Below, in pieces: positions 9,549 through 19,197 of a DNA stretch of 64,000 nt. The notes below the pieces were generated by a model. It was not told the origin of the DNA. It worked only from the letters and a program-made list of their open reading frames with translations, and made no database searches. Origin of the DNA: Paludibacteraceae bacterium (GTDB lineage: Bacteria > Bacteroidota > Bacteroidia > Bacteroidales > Paludibacteraceae). The DNA lies in assembly GCA_017509715.1 (NCBI GenBank), contig JAFWOU010000004.1, forward strand, positions 118,323 through 182,322, read 5' to 3'. A program made the position numbers and the translations under genes. Within the stretch, counting starts at the first letter, position 1. Each line of letters opens with the position of its first letter.

Positions 9549-9995
9549 TTAAATTTTCTCGATAGTACCACCGGCAGCCGTGATAGCAGCCTCAGCAGAC
9601 TTGCTGAAGGCATTTGCCTGTACGGTCAGCTTAGCAGTCAACGTACCATTACCAAGAATCTTTACCAACTGGGTCTTGCTGATAAAACCAGCCTCATGCA
9701 GCTCTACCAGACCGATCTTCTCCAGCTTCTTAGCCTCGGCAAGCGCCTGAAGAGTTGCCAGATTGATAGCCTTGTACTCTACACGGTTGATATTCTTGAA
9801 GCCAAACTTAGGCAGACGACGCTGCATAGGCATCTGACCACCCTCAAATCCGATCTTCTTCGAATAACCCGAACGAGACTTAGCACCCTTGTGACCACGG
9901 GTAGACGTGCCACCCAAACCCGAACCGGCACCTCGGCCGATACGCTTTGCTGTCTTCACTGAGCCGGCAGCCGGAGTCAATTTATTTAATTCCAT
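9549..9995 (-). CDS. rplO: 50S ribosomal protein L15
   Basis: L15 is a late-assembly protein whose long extension penetrates 23S rRNA. It has 148 residues (E. coli 144), with the glycine-rich N-terminal extension (KRIGRGAGSGLGGTSTRGHK) and the RRLPKFGFKN block intact. Confidence 0.99.
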   Translation of the reverse strand: MELNKLTPAAGSVKTAKRIGRGAGSGLGGTSTRGHKGAKSRSGYSKKIGFEGGQMPMQRRLPKFGFKNINRVEYKAINLATLQALAEAKKLEKIGLVELHEAGFISKTQLVKILGNGTLTAKLTVQANAFSKSAEAAITAAGGTIEKI

Positions 9996-10015
9996 AATGC
10001 GTAAATCTTTCAGTT

Positions 10016-10192
10016 TTAATCAATTACTTTTACCAGGTGCTTTACCTTCTCTACCATACCCATGATAGCAGGAGTTGCCTCATGCTCTACCACGGCGTTC
10101 ATCTTCTTCAGACCCAGAGCTACCATAGTAGCCTTCTGATCCTTCGGGCAGCGGATAATGCTGCGAACTTGTTGAATCTTAATCTTTGCCAT
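10016..10192 (-). CDS. rpmD: 50S ribosomal protein L30
   Basis: A 58-residue frame between rplO and rpsE begins MAKIKIQQVRSIIRCPKDQK and ends with VEKVKHLVKVID. Both length (E. coli 59) and sequence fit L30. The stop is 20 bp before the rplO start and the ATG is 14 bp after the rpsE stop. Confidence 0.98.
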   Translation of the reverse strand: MAKIKIQQVRSIIRCPKDQKATMVALGLKKMNAVVEHEATPAIMGMVEKVKHLVKVID

Positions 10193-10206
10193 AGTTCTTA
10201 TCAGTT

Positions 10207-10713
10207 TTATCCGTTAAACACAGTCGACAAACTTACACCGCGGTTCTGAGCTACCGTATGGGCGTCACGCAACTCGGCGAGAGCCTGAATAGTAGCCTTC
10301 ACGAGGTTGTGAGGGTTGGAGCTACCCTTTGCCTTTGCCAGCACGTCGGTAACACCTACCGACTCCAGCACGGCACGCATAGCACCACCGGCCTTCACTC
10401 CCGTACCGTGAGTAGCGGGCTGAATATATACGCGGGCACCACCAAACTTAGCATACTGCTCGTGAGGTATAGTTCCCTTCAGTACCGGAACCTGAATCAG
10501 GTTCTTCTTTGCAGCCTCAGTTGCCTTAGCAATAGCTGCCGTTACTTCACCTGCCTTACCCAGGCCTTGGCCTACGATGCCGTTCTCATTACCAACAACA
10601 ACGATAGCTGCAAAGGTGAAAGTACGTCCACCCTTCGTAACTTTTGTTACGCGGTTGACTGCCACCAGACGCTCCTTGAGCTCCAGATCTTGAGTAGTTT
10701 TTACACGATTCAT
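10207..10713 (-). CDS. rpsE: 30S ribosomal protein S5
   Basis: S5 lies by the mRNA entry channel and affects fidelity. It has 168 residues (E. coli 167). The double-stranded RNA-binding-like domain ([20 protein letters not shown]) and the conserved [20 protein letters not shown] block are present. Confidence 0.99.
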   Translation of the reverse strand: MNRVKTTQDLELKERLVAVNRVTKVTKGGRTFTFAAIVVVGNENGIVGQGLGKAGEVTAAIAKATEAAKKNLIQVPVLKGTIPHEQYAKFGGARVYIQPATHGTGVKAGGAMRAVLESVGVTDVLAKAKGSSNPHNLVKATIQALAELRDAHTVAQNRGVSLSTVFNG

Positions 10714-10728
10714 ATCAGTATCGTTCCA

Positions 10729-11073
10729 TTAGAATTTGAGACCTGCCTCGCGAGCAGCATCTGCAAGTGATTTAACTCGACCATGATACAGATAGCCGTT
10801 ACGATCGAATACCACTGCCTCTACGCCTGCCTTCTTGGCAGCCTCAGCAATCAGTTTTCCTACCTCAGCAGCTTTCTCTGTCTTGGTCATTTTATCCTTA
10901 ATAGCAAGCGACGATGCGCTAGCCAGGGTCATACCCTTCGTGTCGTCAATTACCTGAGCGTAAATCTGGCTATTAGAGCGGAATACGGTCAGACGCGGAC
11001 GCTCTGCAGTACCCGATACCTTGGTACGGATCGATGCCTTAATCTTAAGGCGACGTGCAATTTTCTTAATCAT
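10729..11073 (-). CDS. rplR: 50S ribosomal protein L18
   Basis: L18 binds 5S rRNA in the central protuberance. It has 114 residues (E. coli 117), with [19 protein letters not shown] and the closing [20 protein letters not shown] typical of the family. Confidence 0.99.
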   Translation of the reverse strand: MIKKIARRLKIKASIRTKVSGTAERPRLTVFRSNSQIYAQVIDDTKGMTLASASSLAIKDKMTKTEKAAEVGKLIAEAAKKAGVEAVVFDRNGYLYHGRVKSLADAAREAGLKF

Positions 11074-11090
11074 AATCTTATTCCTTTCTA

Positions 11091-11648
11091 TTATTTACCA
11101 GCCGACTTACCAGCCTTACGACGTACAACTTCACCCTGGAAGCGAATACCCTTGCCCTTATACGGCTCCGGTTTACGGAACGAACGAATCTTGGCGCATA
11201 CCTGACCAATCAACTGCTTGTCAGCCGACTCCAGGATCACCAGCGGGTTCTGGTTACGCTCCGACTTGGTCTCTACCTTGATCTCCTTGGGAAGACCCAT
11301 GTAGATCGGGTGCGTATAACCCAGCGAGAAGTTCAGCACATTCGGCTGAGCCAACTCAACACGGTAACCTACACCTACCAACTCGAGTACTTTCTTATAA
11401 CCCTCGCTTACACCAACAACCATGTTGTGGATCAACGCACGGTACAGACCATGCTTCGAACGAGCCTCTTTCTCATCGTTCGGACGAGTCACGTGGCATA
11501 CACCATCCTCTACGCTTACACTGATCAGGGGATCAACAGCCTGAACGAGCTCACCCTTCGGACCCTTAACGGTCACTACATTCTCCGGACTTACCGTAAC
11601 GGTAACACCTGCGGGAATGGCAATAGGAAGTTTTCCAATTCTTGACAT
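11091..11648 (-). CDS. rplF: 50S ribosomal protein L6
   Basis: L6 lies near the sarcin-ricin loop and factor-binding site. It has 185 residues (E. coli 177), with [17 protein letters not shown] at the start and the C-terminal [12 protein letters not shown] motif, which is diagnostic. Confidence 0.99.
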   Translation of the reverse strand: MSRIGKLPIAIPAGVTVTVSPENVVTVKGPKGELVQAVDPLISVSVEDGVCHVTRPNDEKEARSKHGLYRALIHNMVVGVSEGYKKVLELVGVGYRVELAQPNVLNFSLGYTHPIYMGLPKEIKVETKSERNQNPLVILESADKQLIGQVCAKIRSFRKPEPYKGKGIRFQGEVVRRKAGKSAGK

Positions 11649-11663
11649 ACTAATCCTCCTTTA

Positions 11664-12059
11664 TTAATAAACATAGCAAATAACTTCACCACCCAACTTC
11701 TGCAGCAGCGCTTCCTTGTTGGTCATCACACCCTTGGAGGTGCTCAGGATAGCGATACCCAGACCGTTCAATACGCGCGGCATCTCACGATAACCTACAT
11801 ACTGACGCAAACCCGGAGTGGATACACGTTGTAAACTCTTGATGGCGTTAACTTTGTTAACCGGATCATACTTCAGGGCGATCTTGATCGTACCCTGAGG
11901 GCCATCCTCTACAAACTTGTAAGAGAGGATATAACCCTTCTCAAACAAGATGCGAGTGATCTCTTTCTTCAGATTCGAAGCCGGAACTTCTACCACACGG
12001 TGGCCGGCTTTGATTGCATTCCTCAGTCGAGTGAGGTAATCTGCGATTGGATCTGTCAT
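11664..12059 (-). CDS. rpsH: 30S ribosomal protein S8
   Basis: S8 binds the central domain of 16S rRNA and in E. coli represses the spc operon. It has 131 residues (E. coli 130). The N-terminal TDPIADYLTRLRNA and the C-terminal LSTSKGVMTNKEA block are intact. Confidence 0.99.
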   Translation of the reverse strand: MTDPIADYLTRLRNAIKAGHRVVEVPASNLKKEITRILFEKGYILSYKFVEDGPQGTIKIALKYDPVNKVNAIKSLQRVSTPGLRQYVGYREMPRVLNGLGIAILSTSKGVMTNKEALLQKLGGEVICYVY

Positions 12060-12118
12060 AATGTTTTTGTTTTAAATTAATCCCGCCTGTCGGGACAATA
12101 TTTAATTAATAATTGTGG

Positions 12119-12182
12119 CTTTCAGTTTTCAGCTATCAGCTTTCAGATTTTCGGTCTGACGGCTGACGGCTGATTTCTGATA
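12119..12182. repeat. Stuttering micro-repeat in rpsN-rpsH spacer
   Basis: The words ctttcagttttcagctatcag and gacggctgacggctgattt recur imperfectly inside a 131-bp spacer. It belongs to the same word family as the spacer after rsgA. Confidence 0.7.
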
Positions 12183-12190
12183 GCGCTTTC

Positions 12191-12460
12191 TTACCAGCTG
12201 GCCTTCTTTACGCCTGGGATCAGGCCCTTAGAAGCCATCTCACGGAACTGGATACGGCTCAGACCGAAGACACGCATGTAACCTTTCGGACGACCGGTGA
12301 TCTTGCAACGGTTGTGCAGACGTACCGGGCTTGCGTTCTTAGGCAGTGCCTGGAGACCTTCATAGTCACCATCCTTGAGGAGCTGTGCACGCTTAGCAGC
12401 ATACTTTGCTACCAGCTTTGCACGCTTCACCTCGCGGGCTTTCATTGATTCTTTTGCCAT
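12191..12460 (-). CDS. rpsN: 30S ribosomal protein S14, zinc-independent form
   Basis: S14 is a head protein. It has 89 residues, with [20 protein letters not shown] and the C-terminal [11 protein letters not shown]. It lacks the CxxC pairs of the zinc form and is longer than the 61-residue zinc type, so it is the C-minus form, in line with the C-minus L36 of the same operon. Confidence 0.98.
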   Translation of the reverse strand: MAKESMKAREVKRAKLVAKYAAKRAQLLKDGDYEGLQALPKNASPVRLHNRCKITGRPKGYMRVFGLSRIQFREMASKGLIPGVKKASW

Positions 12461-12469
12461 AGTCTTGTC

Positions 12470-13012
12470 TTACTTTTTGAAAGGTAAACCAAACTCACGC
12501 AGCAGAGCAAAGCCCTCCTCATCGGTGTTGGCCGTGGTCACGAACGTGATGTTCATACCCAGCAGTTTGGTGATGTTATCAATGTTGATTTCCGGGAAGA
12601 TGATCTGCTCCGTGATACCCAACGTGTAGTTACCACGACCGTCCATCTTGTTGTTGATACCTTTGAAGTCGCGGATACGAGGCAATGCTACGCGAACCAG
12701 ACGCTCCAAAAATTCGTACATCTGCTCACCACGCAACGTTACACGTACACCGATCGGCATCTTCTTACGTACCTTAAATCCGGCGATATCCTTCTTCGAC
12801 TCAGTAGCTACTGCCTTCTGACCTGCAATGGCCGTCATCTCCTGCAATGCTACCTCGATGATCTTCTTATCGGCTACTGCCTCACCCAAACCCTGGTTCA
12901 AAACGATTTTCTCCAGACGCGGGCACTGCATTACTGTCGTATAACCGAACTCCTTCATCAGGATAGGAACGATACGCTCCTGGTAATCCTGCTTTAAACT
13001 AGCCGTATTCAT
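12470..13012 (-). CDS. rplE: 50S ribosomal protein L5
   Basis: L5 binds 5S rRNA and bridges to S13. It has 180 residues (E. coli 179), with the conserved [29 protein letters not shown] and EQIIFPEI blocks. It is encoded 2 bp after rplX. Confidence 0.99.
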   Translation of the reverse strand: MNTASLKQDYQERIVPILMKEFGYTTVMQCPRLEKIVLNQGLGEAVADKKIIEVALQEMTAIAGQKAVATESKKDIAGFKVRKKMPIGVRVTLRGEQMYEFLERLVRVALPRIRDFKGINNKMDGRGNYTLGITEQIIFPEINIDNITKLLGMNITFVTTANTDEEGFALLREFGLPFKK

Positions 13013-13014
13013 TC

Positions 13015-13323
13015 TTAGATCTCCTTACCGGTTTTTTTACTTACACGTACAAGCTTACCATCCTTCTCTACGCGACCTACGCGAACGGGCTTGCCATCCT
13101 CTACAGGATTCAGGTTAGAGATGTGGATAGGAGCCTCTTGTTTAACGATTCCGCCTTGCGGATTCTTTGCATTAGGTTTGGTACTCTTAGATACCATGTT
13201 GACACCCTCTACAATCGCACGCTGCTTCTCAACGAGCACCTCCAGCACACGGCCGGTCTTGCCCTTACTAGCACCTGCGTTTACATAAACGGTATCACCT
13301 TTCTTGATATGTAATTTTGCCAT
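13015..13323 (-). CDS. rplX: 50S ribosomal protein L24
   Basis: L24 is an assembly initiator protein carrying a KOW motif ([20 protein letters not shown]). It has 102 residues (E. coli 104). The basic C-terminal [20 protein letters not shown] is typical. Confidence 0.99.
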   Translation of the reverse strand: MAKLHIKKGDTVYVNAGASKGKTGRVLEVLVEKQRAIVEGVNMVSKSTKPNAKNPQGGIVKQEAPIHISNLNPVEDGKPVRVGRVEKDGKLVRVSKKTGKEI

Positions 13324-13344
13324 TTCTGTAACTTTTTAGATGAT

Positions 13345-13710
13345 TTAGAGCACTTCAGGTGCCAACGAAATAATTTTCATGTTCGTCTGACGAAGCTCAC
13401 GAGCAACCGGACCAAAGATACGGCTACCACGCAGCTCACCAGCGTTGTTTACCAACACACATGCGTTGTCGTCAAAGCGAATATAGCTTCCGTCTGCACG
13501 ACGTACCTCCTTCTTCACGCGAACTACGATTGCACGGCTTACCGTACCATCCTTGATCTCCGACGAAGGAATTACGCCCTTAACGGCTACTACTACCGTG
13601 TCGCCCAGGCTGGCATAACGCTTCTTGGTGCCGCCCAGAACGCGGATAACCAATGCCTCTTTAGCACCCGAGTTGTCCGCAACTATCAGTCTTGATTCTT
13701 GCTGTACCAT
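13345..13710 (-). CDS. rplN: 50S ribosomal protein L14
   Basis: L14 is at the subunit interface. It has 121 residues (E. coli 123), with [18 protein letters not shown] and the closing [14 protein letters not shown] block. It is 2 bp from the rpsQ stop. Confidence 0.99.
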   Translation of the reverse strand: MVQQESRLIVADNSGAKEALVIRVLGGTKKRYASLGDTVVVAVKGVIPSSEIKDGTVSRAIVVRVKKEVRRADGSYIRFDDNACVLVNNAGELRGSRIFGPVARELRQTNMKIISLAPEVL

Positions 13711-13712
13711 AA

Positions 13713-13967
13713 TTACTTAGCCCTTTCTACAATTTGAGTTAGACGCCAACGAATTGTCTTGCTCAACGGACGAGTCTCCATGATACGTACGGTATCACCG
13801 ATGCCGCACTCATTCTTCTCATCATGAGCATGGAACTTGCGAGTCTTATTGACAAACTTGCCATAAATGGGGTGTTTCTCTTTCCACTTGACAGCTACCA
13901 CAATGGTCTTGTCCATCTTGTTGGAAACAACTACGCCCACGCGCTCTTTTCTTAGATTTCTTTCCAT
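13713..13967 (-). CDS. rpsQ: 30S ribosomal protein S17
   Basis: S17 is an OB-fold primary binder of 16S rRNA. Its 84 residues equal the E. coli length, with [19 protein letters not shown] and [15 protein letters not shown] present. Confidence 0.99.
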   Translation of the reverse strand: MERNLRKERVGVVVSNKMDKTIVVAVKWKEKHPIYGKFVNKTRKFHAHDEKNECGIGDTVRIMETRPLSKTIRWRLTQIVERAK

Positions 13968-13982
13968 TTCAATTGTCGTTTT

Positions 13983-14177
13983 TTACTTGTTAATTTCTCG
14001 AGCACGGAGCTCAGTTGCAAGTCGCGCGATGTTTCTACGAGCAACCTTAATCTGCAACGGATTGTCGAGCGGAGAAATACTGTGATTTAGCTTCATCTGT
14101 GACAGACTGGTCTTCTCAGCCTCCAGACGCTCCTGAATCTCAGCAGTTGTTAATTCTTTAATTTCAGCTGTTTTCAT
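13983..14177 (-). CDS. rpmC: 50S ribosomal protein L29
   Basis: L29 is a small helical hairpin at the tunnel exit that partners L23. It has 64 residues (E. coli 63), with MKTAEIKELTTAEIQERL and the ARRNIARLATELRAREI helix typical of the family. Confidence 0.98.
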   Translation of the reverse strand: MKTAEIKELTTAEIQERLEAEKTSLSQMKLNHSISPLDNPLQIKVARRNIARLATELRAREINK

Positions 14178-14185
14178 AATCCTAA

Positions 14186-14617
14186 TTAAACATTTTGGGT
14201 TGGGTCGTAATCACGTCTTACGACAAATTTGGTTGTTACTGGCAACTTCTGTGCAGCCAGGCGGAGTGCCTCTTTTGCTACCTCGAAGCTTACACCATCT
14301 ATCTCGAAGATAACGCGGCCGGGCTCCAATGGTACTACGAATCCTTCCGGAGCACCTTTACCCTTACCCATACGTACATCCAACGGCTTCTTCGTGATCG
14401 GCTTGTCCGGGAATACGCGGATCCATACCTGACCTTGACGTTGCATATGGCGAGTTACTGCGATACGAGCTGCTTCGATTTGGCGACCGGTCAACCAGAT
14501 GGTACCAAGACTCTTGATACCGAACGAGCCAAATACCAGCTCTTGGCCGCGATGAGCCACACCCTTGATGCGACCCTTTTGACAGCGGCGGAATTTAGTT
14601 TTCTTTGGTTGTAACAT
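14186..14617 (-). CDS. rplP: 50S ribosomal protein L16
   Basis: L16 is near the A-site tRNA elbow. It has 143 residues (E. coli 136), with [19 protein letters not shown] and the [20 protein letters not shown] block; the loop carries the conserved GKGKG. Confidence 0.99.
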   Translation of the reverse strand: MLQPKKTKFRRCQKGRIKGVAHRGQELVFGSFGIKSLGTIWLTGRQIEAARIAVTRHMQRQGQVWIRVFPDKPITKKPLDVRMGKGKGAPEGFVVPLEPGRVIFEIDGVSFEVAKEALRLAAQKLPVTTKFVVRRDYDPTQNV

Positions 14618-14648
14618 AACTGTTTTCTAATCTACAAATCGTTGATAA

Positions 14649-15380
14649 TTATTTTTTGTTACGGCGGAAACCACCACGACGGTCATCGCGACGATCGTTT
14701 CGACGATCCGGACGGTTCTCCTTCTGCTGCGAGAAGTTAGGAGCCAAGTCCTTCTTGCCAAATACCTCACCACGACAAATCCAAACCTTTACACCGATAA
14801 TACCTACCTTGGTCAGTGCACCAACGTGGCAGTAGTCGATGTCAGCACGCAATGTATGCAGCGGCGTACGGCCCTCTTTGTACATCTCCTTACGAGCCAT
14901 CTCGGCACCGTTCAGACGACCACTTACCTGGACCTTAATACCCTCTGCGCCCATGCGCATAGTTCCTTGGATTGCCATCTTCACCGCACGACGATATGCG
15001 ATCTTACCCTCCAGCTGACGAGCGATCTTGTTTGCTACAATTGTAGCATCCAATTCCGGACGACGTACCTCGAAGATGTTGATCTGTACATCCTGCTTGG
15101 TGATCTTCTTCAACTCCTCTTTCAATTTGTCAACTTCTTGTCCACCCTTTCCAATAATATAACCGGGGCGAGCAGTGCAGACAGTTACAGTTACCAATTT
15201 CAGAGTTCTCTCAATAACGATACGGGAAATACTTGCCTCAGCCAAACGGGCATTCAGGTACTTGCGGATCTTTGCATCCTCAAGCAACGTATCTCCGAAA
15301 TTCTTACCGCCAAACCAGTTGGAATCCCAACCACGTACAATACCCAGGCGGTTTGCAATTGGATTAATTTTCTGTCCCAT
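14649..15380 (-). CDS. rpsC: 30S ribosomal protein S3
   Basis: S3 forms part of the mRNA entry tunnel and has helicase activity there. It has 243 residues (E. coli 233), with [20 protein letters not shown] at the start and a KH domain with GxxG loop ([14 protein letters not shown]). The extra length is an Arg/Asp-rich tail ending [10 protein letters not shown]. Confidence 0.99.
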   Translation of the reverse strand: MGQKINPIANRLGIVRGWDSNWFGGKNFGDTLLEDAKIRKYLNARLAEASISRIVIERTLKLVTVTVCTARPGYIIGKGGQEVDKLKEELKKITKQDVQINIFEVRRPELDATIVANKIARQLEGKIAYRRAVKMAIQGTMRMGAEGIKVQVSGRLNGAEMARKEMYKEGRTPLHTLRADIDYCHVGALTKVGIIGVKVWICRGEVFGKKDLAPNFSQQKENRPDRRNDRRDDRRGGFRRNKK

Positions 15381-15389
15381 TTTGGTTAA

Positions 15390-15797
15390 TTACTTTTCAG
15401 CGTTAGTATTCTTAGTATCTACAAATATAGTAACATGGTTCGAACGCTTGCGTACACGATAAGCGCGACCCTGAGGAGCGGGCAACATGCGCTTGAGCAT
15501 CAAGCCGCCGTCAACCATGATGTTACTAACATACAGTGTCTCCTGATCTGCCTTCTTGCCAGTCTTGGTCTCCCAGTTGGCAATAGCCGATTTCAAGAGT
15601 TTCTCCAGTGCACGGCTGGCTTCCTTAGTCGAGAAGTGCAGTGCACCAAGTGCGCGGTTCACCTCCATGCCACGTACCATGTCTGCTACCAGACGCATCT
15701 TACGCGGACTCGTGGGAACGTTGTTGAGCTTGGCAAAGTATTGACTCTTGCGAGCCTCCTTCATTGCCTCTGCCGTATTATGTTTTCTAGCACCCAT
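15390..15797 (-). CDS. rplV: 50S ribosomal protein L22
   Basis: L22 lines the exit tunnel. The tunnel beta-hairpin ([19 protein letters not shown]) is present. It has 135 residues, against 110 in E. coli; the extra residues are at both ends, including a polar N-terminus ([20 protein letters not shown]). Confidence 0.99.
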   Translation of the reverse strand: MGARKHNTAEAMKEARKSQYFAKLNNVPTSPRKMRLVADMVRGMEVNRALGALHFSTKEASRALEKLLKSAIANWETKTGKKADQETLYVSNIMVDGGLMLKRMLPAPQGRAYRVRKRSNHVTIFVDTKNTNAEK

Positions 15798-15841
15798 TTT
15801 AATCTTATGGTTTTTTTAATTTTGATTAATGATTCAATGGA

Positions 15842-16108
15842 TTACTTTCTGTTTCCCGAGTGACCACGGAACGTACGGGTCGGAGCAAACTCACCGAGCT
15901 TGTGACCTACCATGTTCTCCGTTACATATACAGGAATGAACTTGTTTCCATTGTGAACTGCAATCGTATGACCTACAAAATCAGGAGAGATCATCGATGC
16001 ACGGCTCCAGGTCTTAACAACTTCTTTCTTGTTAGCCTCATTCATAGCCAGCACCTTCTTCTCCAGCTTTACGCTAATAAACGGTCCTTTTTTCAATGAA
16101 CGACTCAT
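15842..16108 (-). CDS. rpsS: 30S ribosomal protein S19
   Basis: S19 is a head protein that contacts S13 and the A-site tRNA. It has 88 residues (E. coli 92), with [10 protein letters not shown] and the closing [18 protein letters not shown]. Confidence 0.99.
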   Translation of the reverse strand: MSRSLKKGPFISVKLEKKVLAMNEANKKEVVKTWSRASMISPDFVGHTIAVHNGNKFIPVYVTENMVGHKLGEFAPTRTFRGHSGNRK

Positions 16109-16131
16109 AATGTTAATCTGATTTTAATAGG

Positions 16132-16956
16132 TTATTTTTTACGTCTTTCAATAATGTACTGATTGCTCTGGTTCTTCGGACGACGAGTCTTGTAACCCTT
16201 AGCCAGCAAGCCCTTACGGCTACGCGGATGACCACCACTCTGACGGCCTTCACCACCACCCATCGGGTGATCTACTGGGTTCATTACGACACCACGGTTG
16301 TGCGGACGACGACCCAGCCAACGGCTGCGACCTGCCTTACCGCTCTTCTCCAAAGCGTGATCACTGTTTCCTACTACACCAACAGTAGCCTTGCATGCGC
16401 TCAGCACCTTACGCAACTCACCCGAAGGCAACTTGATAATTGCGTACTTGTCCTCACGACTCGAAAGCTGGGCGAACGTTCCTGCCGAACGAACCATACA
16501 TGCTCCCTGACCGGGACGCAACTCAATGTTGTGAATCAGCGTTCCCAGAGGGATGTTTACCATCGGTAGTGCATTTCCTACTTCAGGAGCAGCCTCTGCT
16601 CCCGACATTACCGTTTGACCTACTTGCAGTCCATTAGGTGCAAGAATGTAGCGCTTTTCGCCATCAGCGTAGAATAGCAGCGCGATGCGAGCCGAACGGT
16701 TCGGATCGTACTCTATTGTCTTTACTGTTGCCGGTACACCGTCTTTGTTGCGCTTGAAGTCAATTACACGATACTTCTGCTTGTGTCCGCCGCCAATATA
16801 ACGCATGGTCATCTTTCCAACATTGTTGCGACCACCCGTCTTGCGCTTTCCGTACACAAGAGACTTCTCTGGTGCGCTTGCTGTAATTGTCTCAAACGCG
16901 CCAATAACTTTGTGTCTTTGCCCCGGTGTTGTGGGCTTAAATTTACGTACAGCCAT
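16132..16956 (-). CDS. rplB: 50S ribosomal protein L2
   Basis: L2 is needed for subunit joining and peptidyl transfer. It has 274 residues (E. coli 273). The [17 protein letters not shown] stretch contains the conserved histidine near the peptidyl transferase centre. The [11 protein letters not shown] block follows. Confidence 0.99.
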   Translation of the reverse strand: MAVRKFKPTTPGQRHKVIGAFETITASAPEKSLVYGKRKTGGRNNVGKMTMRYIGGGHKQKYRVIDFKRNKDGVPATVKTIEYDPNRSARIALLFYADGEKRYILAPNGLQVGQTVMSGAEAAPEVGNALPMVNIPLGTLIHNIELRPGQGACMVRSAGTFAQLSSREDKYAIIKLPSGELRKVLSACKATVGVVGNSDHALEKSGKAGRSRWLGRRPHNRGVVMNPVDHPMGGGEGRQSGGHPRSRKGLLAKGYKTRRPKNQSNQYIIERRKK

Positions 16957-16958
16957 TT

Positions 16959-17249
16959 TTAGATGTTGCTATAAAAATCGATTGTTTCACCTTCTTTCAA
17001 CGTAACGATAGCCTTCTTGTATGCCTGCTTTGCACCACGCAGCAAACCGCTCTTCGTATAGCGCTGCTTCGTCTTCGGAGCTACAATCAGGGTATTTACA
17101 TCTGCTACCTGTACGTTGTACATTTCTTCTACTGCCTTCTTGATCTCAATCTTGTTGGCATTGCGAGCTACCTGAAAACCGTAACGGTTCAACTTCTCGC
17201 CGGCGGCGGTCATCTTCTCAGTGACGATTGGTTTCAAAATAATTGCCAT
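16959..17249 (-). CDS. rplW: 50S ribosomal protein L23
   Basis: L23 is the exit-tunnel docking site for trigger factor and SRP. It has 96 residues (E. coli 100), with KPIVTEKMT near the start and the [20 protein letters not shown] extension. It ends 2 bp before rplB begins. Confidence 0.98.
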   Translation of the reverse strand: MAIILKPIVTEKMTAAGEKLNRYGFQVARNANKIEIKKAVEEMYNVQVADVNTLIVAPKTKQRYTKSGLLRGAKQAYKKAIVTLKEGETIDFYSNI

Positions 17250-17263
17250 AATAATAACCTCCT

Positions 17264-17893
17264 TTAAGCTTTAAAAGTTGCCTCAATAGCAGCGGCCGAT
17301 GCCTCGGTCAGTACTACTACATTCGAGTTCATGATAGTGTAAGTGTTCAGCTCATTAGCCGTTACCACGTTCGTACGCTGGATGTTAGCAGCCGACTTGA
17401 TCACGTTCAGATCGTTCTCAGCAGTTACAAACAGCACCTTCTTACCAGCTACCTGCAGAGCCTTCATTACCTCTACCATAGCCTTCGTCTTCGGTGCCTC
17501 AAACTGGAGAGCATCCAATACAATCAACTCGTTCTGCTTTGCACGCAGACTCAGAGCGCTCTTACGAGCCAATTGCTTTACTTTCTTGTTCAGTTTGAAG
17601 TCATAGTCACGAGGTACCGGACCGAAAATCGTACCACCACCTACGCGTACCGGAGACTTCAGATCACCCGGACGGGCACCGCCGCCACCTTTCTGACGAC
17701 CAAGTTTGCGAGTCGAGTGAGCGTTCTCAGAACGCTGTTTAGCCTTAGCTGTGCCTTGACGGTTTGCTGCCAAGAACTGCTTAACGTCCAAGTAAATAGC
17801 GTGGTCGTTAGGCTCAATACCGAAGATAGCGTCATTCAGAGCGATCTTCTTGCCGGTTTCCTTACCGGCCATGTTCAAAATACTAAGTTCCAT
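17264..17893 (-). CDS. rplD: 50S ribosomal protein L4
   Basis: L4 has an internal loop that reaches the exit tunnel ([20 protein letters not shown]). It has 209 residues (E. coli 201). In E. coli L4 represses the S10 operon; no equivalent leader is recognisable here. Confidence 0.99.
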   Translation of the reverse strand: MELSILNMAGKETGKKIALNDAIFGIEPNDHAIYLDVKQFLAANRQGTAKAKQRSENAHSTRKLGRQKGGGGARPGDLKSPVRVGGGTIFGPVPRDYDFKLNKKVKQLARKSALSLRAKQNELIVLDALQFEAPKTKAMVEVMKALQVAGKKVLFVTAENDLNVIKSAANIQRTNVVTANELNTYTIMNSNVVVLTEASAAAIEATFKA

Positions 17894-17901
17894 ACCGCTA
17901 A

Positions 17902-18519
17902 TTACTTGTTAATGATTACTACTGAATTCTTTGCACCCGGAATACTACCCTTCACCATGATCAGGTTGTACTCTGGAATTACTTTCAATACCACAAGGTT
18001 CTGAACCGTTACACGGTCTGCACCCATGTGACCCGCCATACGGGTACCCGGGAAAATACGGCTAGGATATGCACATGCACCTACCGAACCCGGAGCACGA
18101 AGACGGTCGTCCTGACCGTGGGTCGACTGACCTACACCGCCAAAACCGTGACGCTTAACAACTCCCTGGAAACCTTTACCCTTGCTCGTACCAATTACGT
18201 CTACATACATACCTTCCTCAAACAGGTCGGCTGCCGTCAACGTCTGGCCAAGAGTCAACTCTCCATCAAAATCAAATTCTGCAAGGTGACGCATCGGTTG
18301 TACGCCTGCTGCCTTGAAATGACCGGCCTCAGCCTTGTTCGTGTGCTTCTCGCTCTTAGGCATGAAGCCAATCTGAACTGCCTGATAGCCGTCCTTCTCA
18401 ACAGTCTTAAGCTGCGTAACAACGCACGGACCTGCCTCAATAACGGTGCACGGGATGTTCTTGCCGTCGGCACCAAAGACTGATGTCATACCAATCTTTT
18501 TTCCTAATAATCCTGGCAT
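17902..18519 (-). CDS. rplC: 50S ribosomal protein L3
   Basis: L3 reaches the peptidyl transferase centre through its central extension ([17 protein letters not shown], then [17 protein letters not shown]). It has 205 residues (E. coli 209) and starts [15 protein letters not shown]. It is separated from rpsJ by 171 bp of low-complexity spacer. Confidence 0.99.
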   Translation of the reverse strand: MPGLLGKKIGMTSVFGADGKNIPCTVIEAGPCVVTQLKTVEKDGYQAVQIGFMPKSEKHTNKAEAGHFKAAGVQPMRHLAEFDFDGELTLGQTLTAADLFEEGMYVDVIGTSKGKGFQGVVKRHGFGGVGQSTHGQDDRLRAPGSVGACAYPSRIFPGTRMAGHMGADRVTVQNLVVLKVIPEYNLIMVKGSIPGAKNSVVIINK

Positions 18520-18655
18520 TTTTGCTTAGATTGTTTTAGTTTTTGTTAATAATTATCCGTTCTCGCCCGCGGGGTTTCCGACTCTTCACCTTGCGATTAC
18601 TCTTGCGGCGCTAACCGAGGGAAACGGCTTGTTAATTGTTTTTGTGTCTCCTGTC

Positions 18656-18684
18656 TTTCGACTTTCGACTTTTTTCTTTCGACT
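18656..18684. repeat. Stuttering micro-repeat (tttcgact words)
   Basis: The word tttcgact occurs three times within 30 bp in the rpsJ-rplC spacer. The same word recurs upstream of rpsL (22671-22702) and upstream of leuS (30311-30332). Confidence 0.7.
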
Positions 18685-18690
18685 AATTTA

Positions 18691-18996
18691 TCAAACTTTG
18701 ATCTCTACCTCGACACCCGAAGCCAGTTCCAACTTCATCAGCGCCTCTACGGTCTTGTTGTTGCTGTTGTAGATGTCAATCAGTCGCTTGTAGCTTGCCA
18801 ACTCGAATTGCTCACGAGCTTTCTTGTTAACGAACGTAGAGCGGTTTACAGTAAAAATACGCTTGTGCGTCGGCAGTGGAATAGGACCACTTACTACGGC
18901 ACCCGTTGCCTTTACCGTCTTCACAATCTTCTCAGCAGACTTGTCCACCAAGTTGTGGTCGAACGATTTCAGTTTGATACGAATTTTTTGACTCAT
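18691..18996 (-). CDS. rpsJ: 30S ribosomal protein S10
   Basis: S10 is a head protein, known also as NusE in antitermination. It has 101 residues (E. coli 103), with [20 protein letters not shown] and the [14 protein letters not shown] loop. It follows fusA with a 201-bp gap. Confidence 0.99.
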   Translation of the reverse strand: MSQKIRIKLKSFDHNLVDKSAEKIVKTVKATGAVVSGPIPLPTHKRIFTVNRSTFVNKKAREQFELASYKRLIDIYNSNNKTVEALMKLELASGVEVEIKV

Positions 18997-19107
18997 AATC
19001 TTTTAATTGTTTTTTTTATTTTTTCTTGTTTTGCGGAGCGCAGACCACCTAAAGAGTCATTTGCTCAGATGACCCACACCCCACTTGGGTTTTCTTTTTG
19101 TCCGCGT

Positions 19108-19192
19108 ACTTGTCAACACGTACGGGTGTACGTGTGTGTACGCATGTTATTTTAGGTACGCGCTTGCACGCTTGCGAGCGCGTTACCTATTC
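19108..19192. repeat. Purine/pyrimidine-alternating micro-repeat and hairpin between fusA and rpsJ
   Basis: The 201-bp fusA-rpsJ gap contains gtac/gtgtac words (acgtacgggtgtacgtgtg). Directly after the fusA stop there is a 13-bp imperfect stem (GGTAACGCGCTCGC paired with GCAAGCGCGTACC on the minus strand). The hairpin has no U tract, so an RNA stability or processing role is more likely than termination. Confidence 0.55.
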
Positions 19193-19197
19193 TTGTC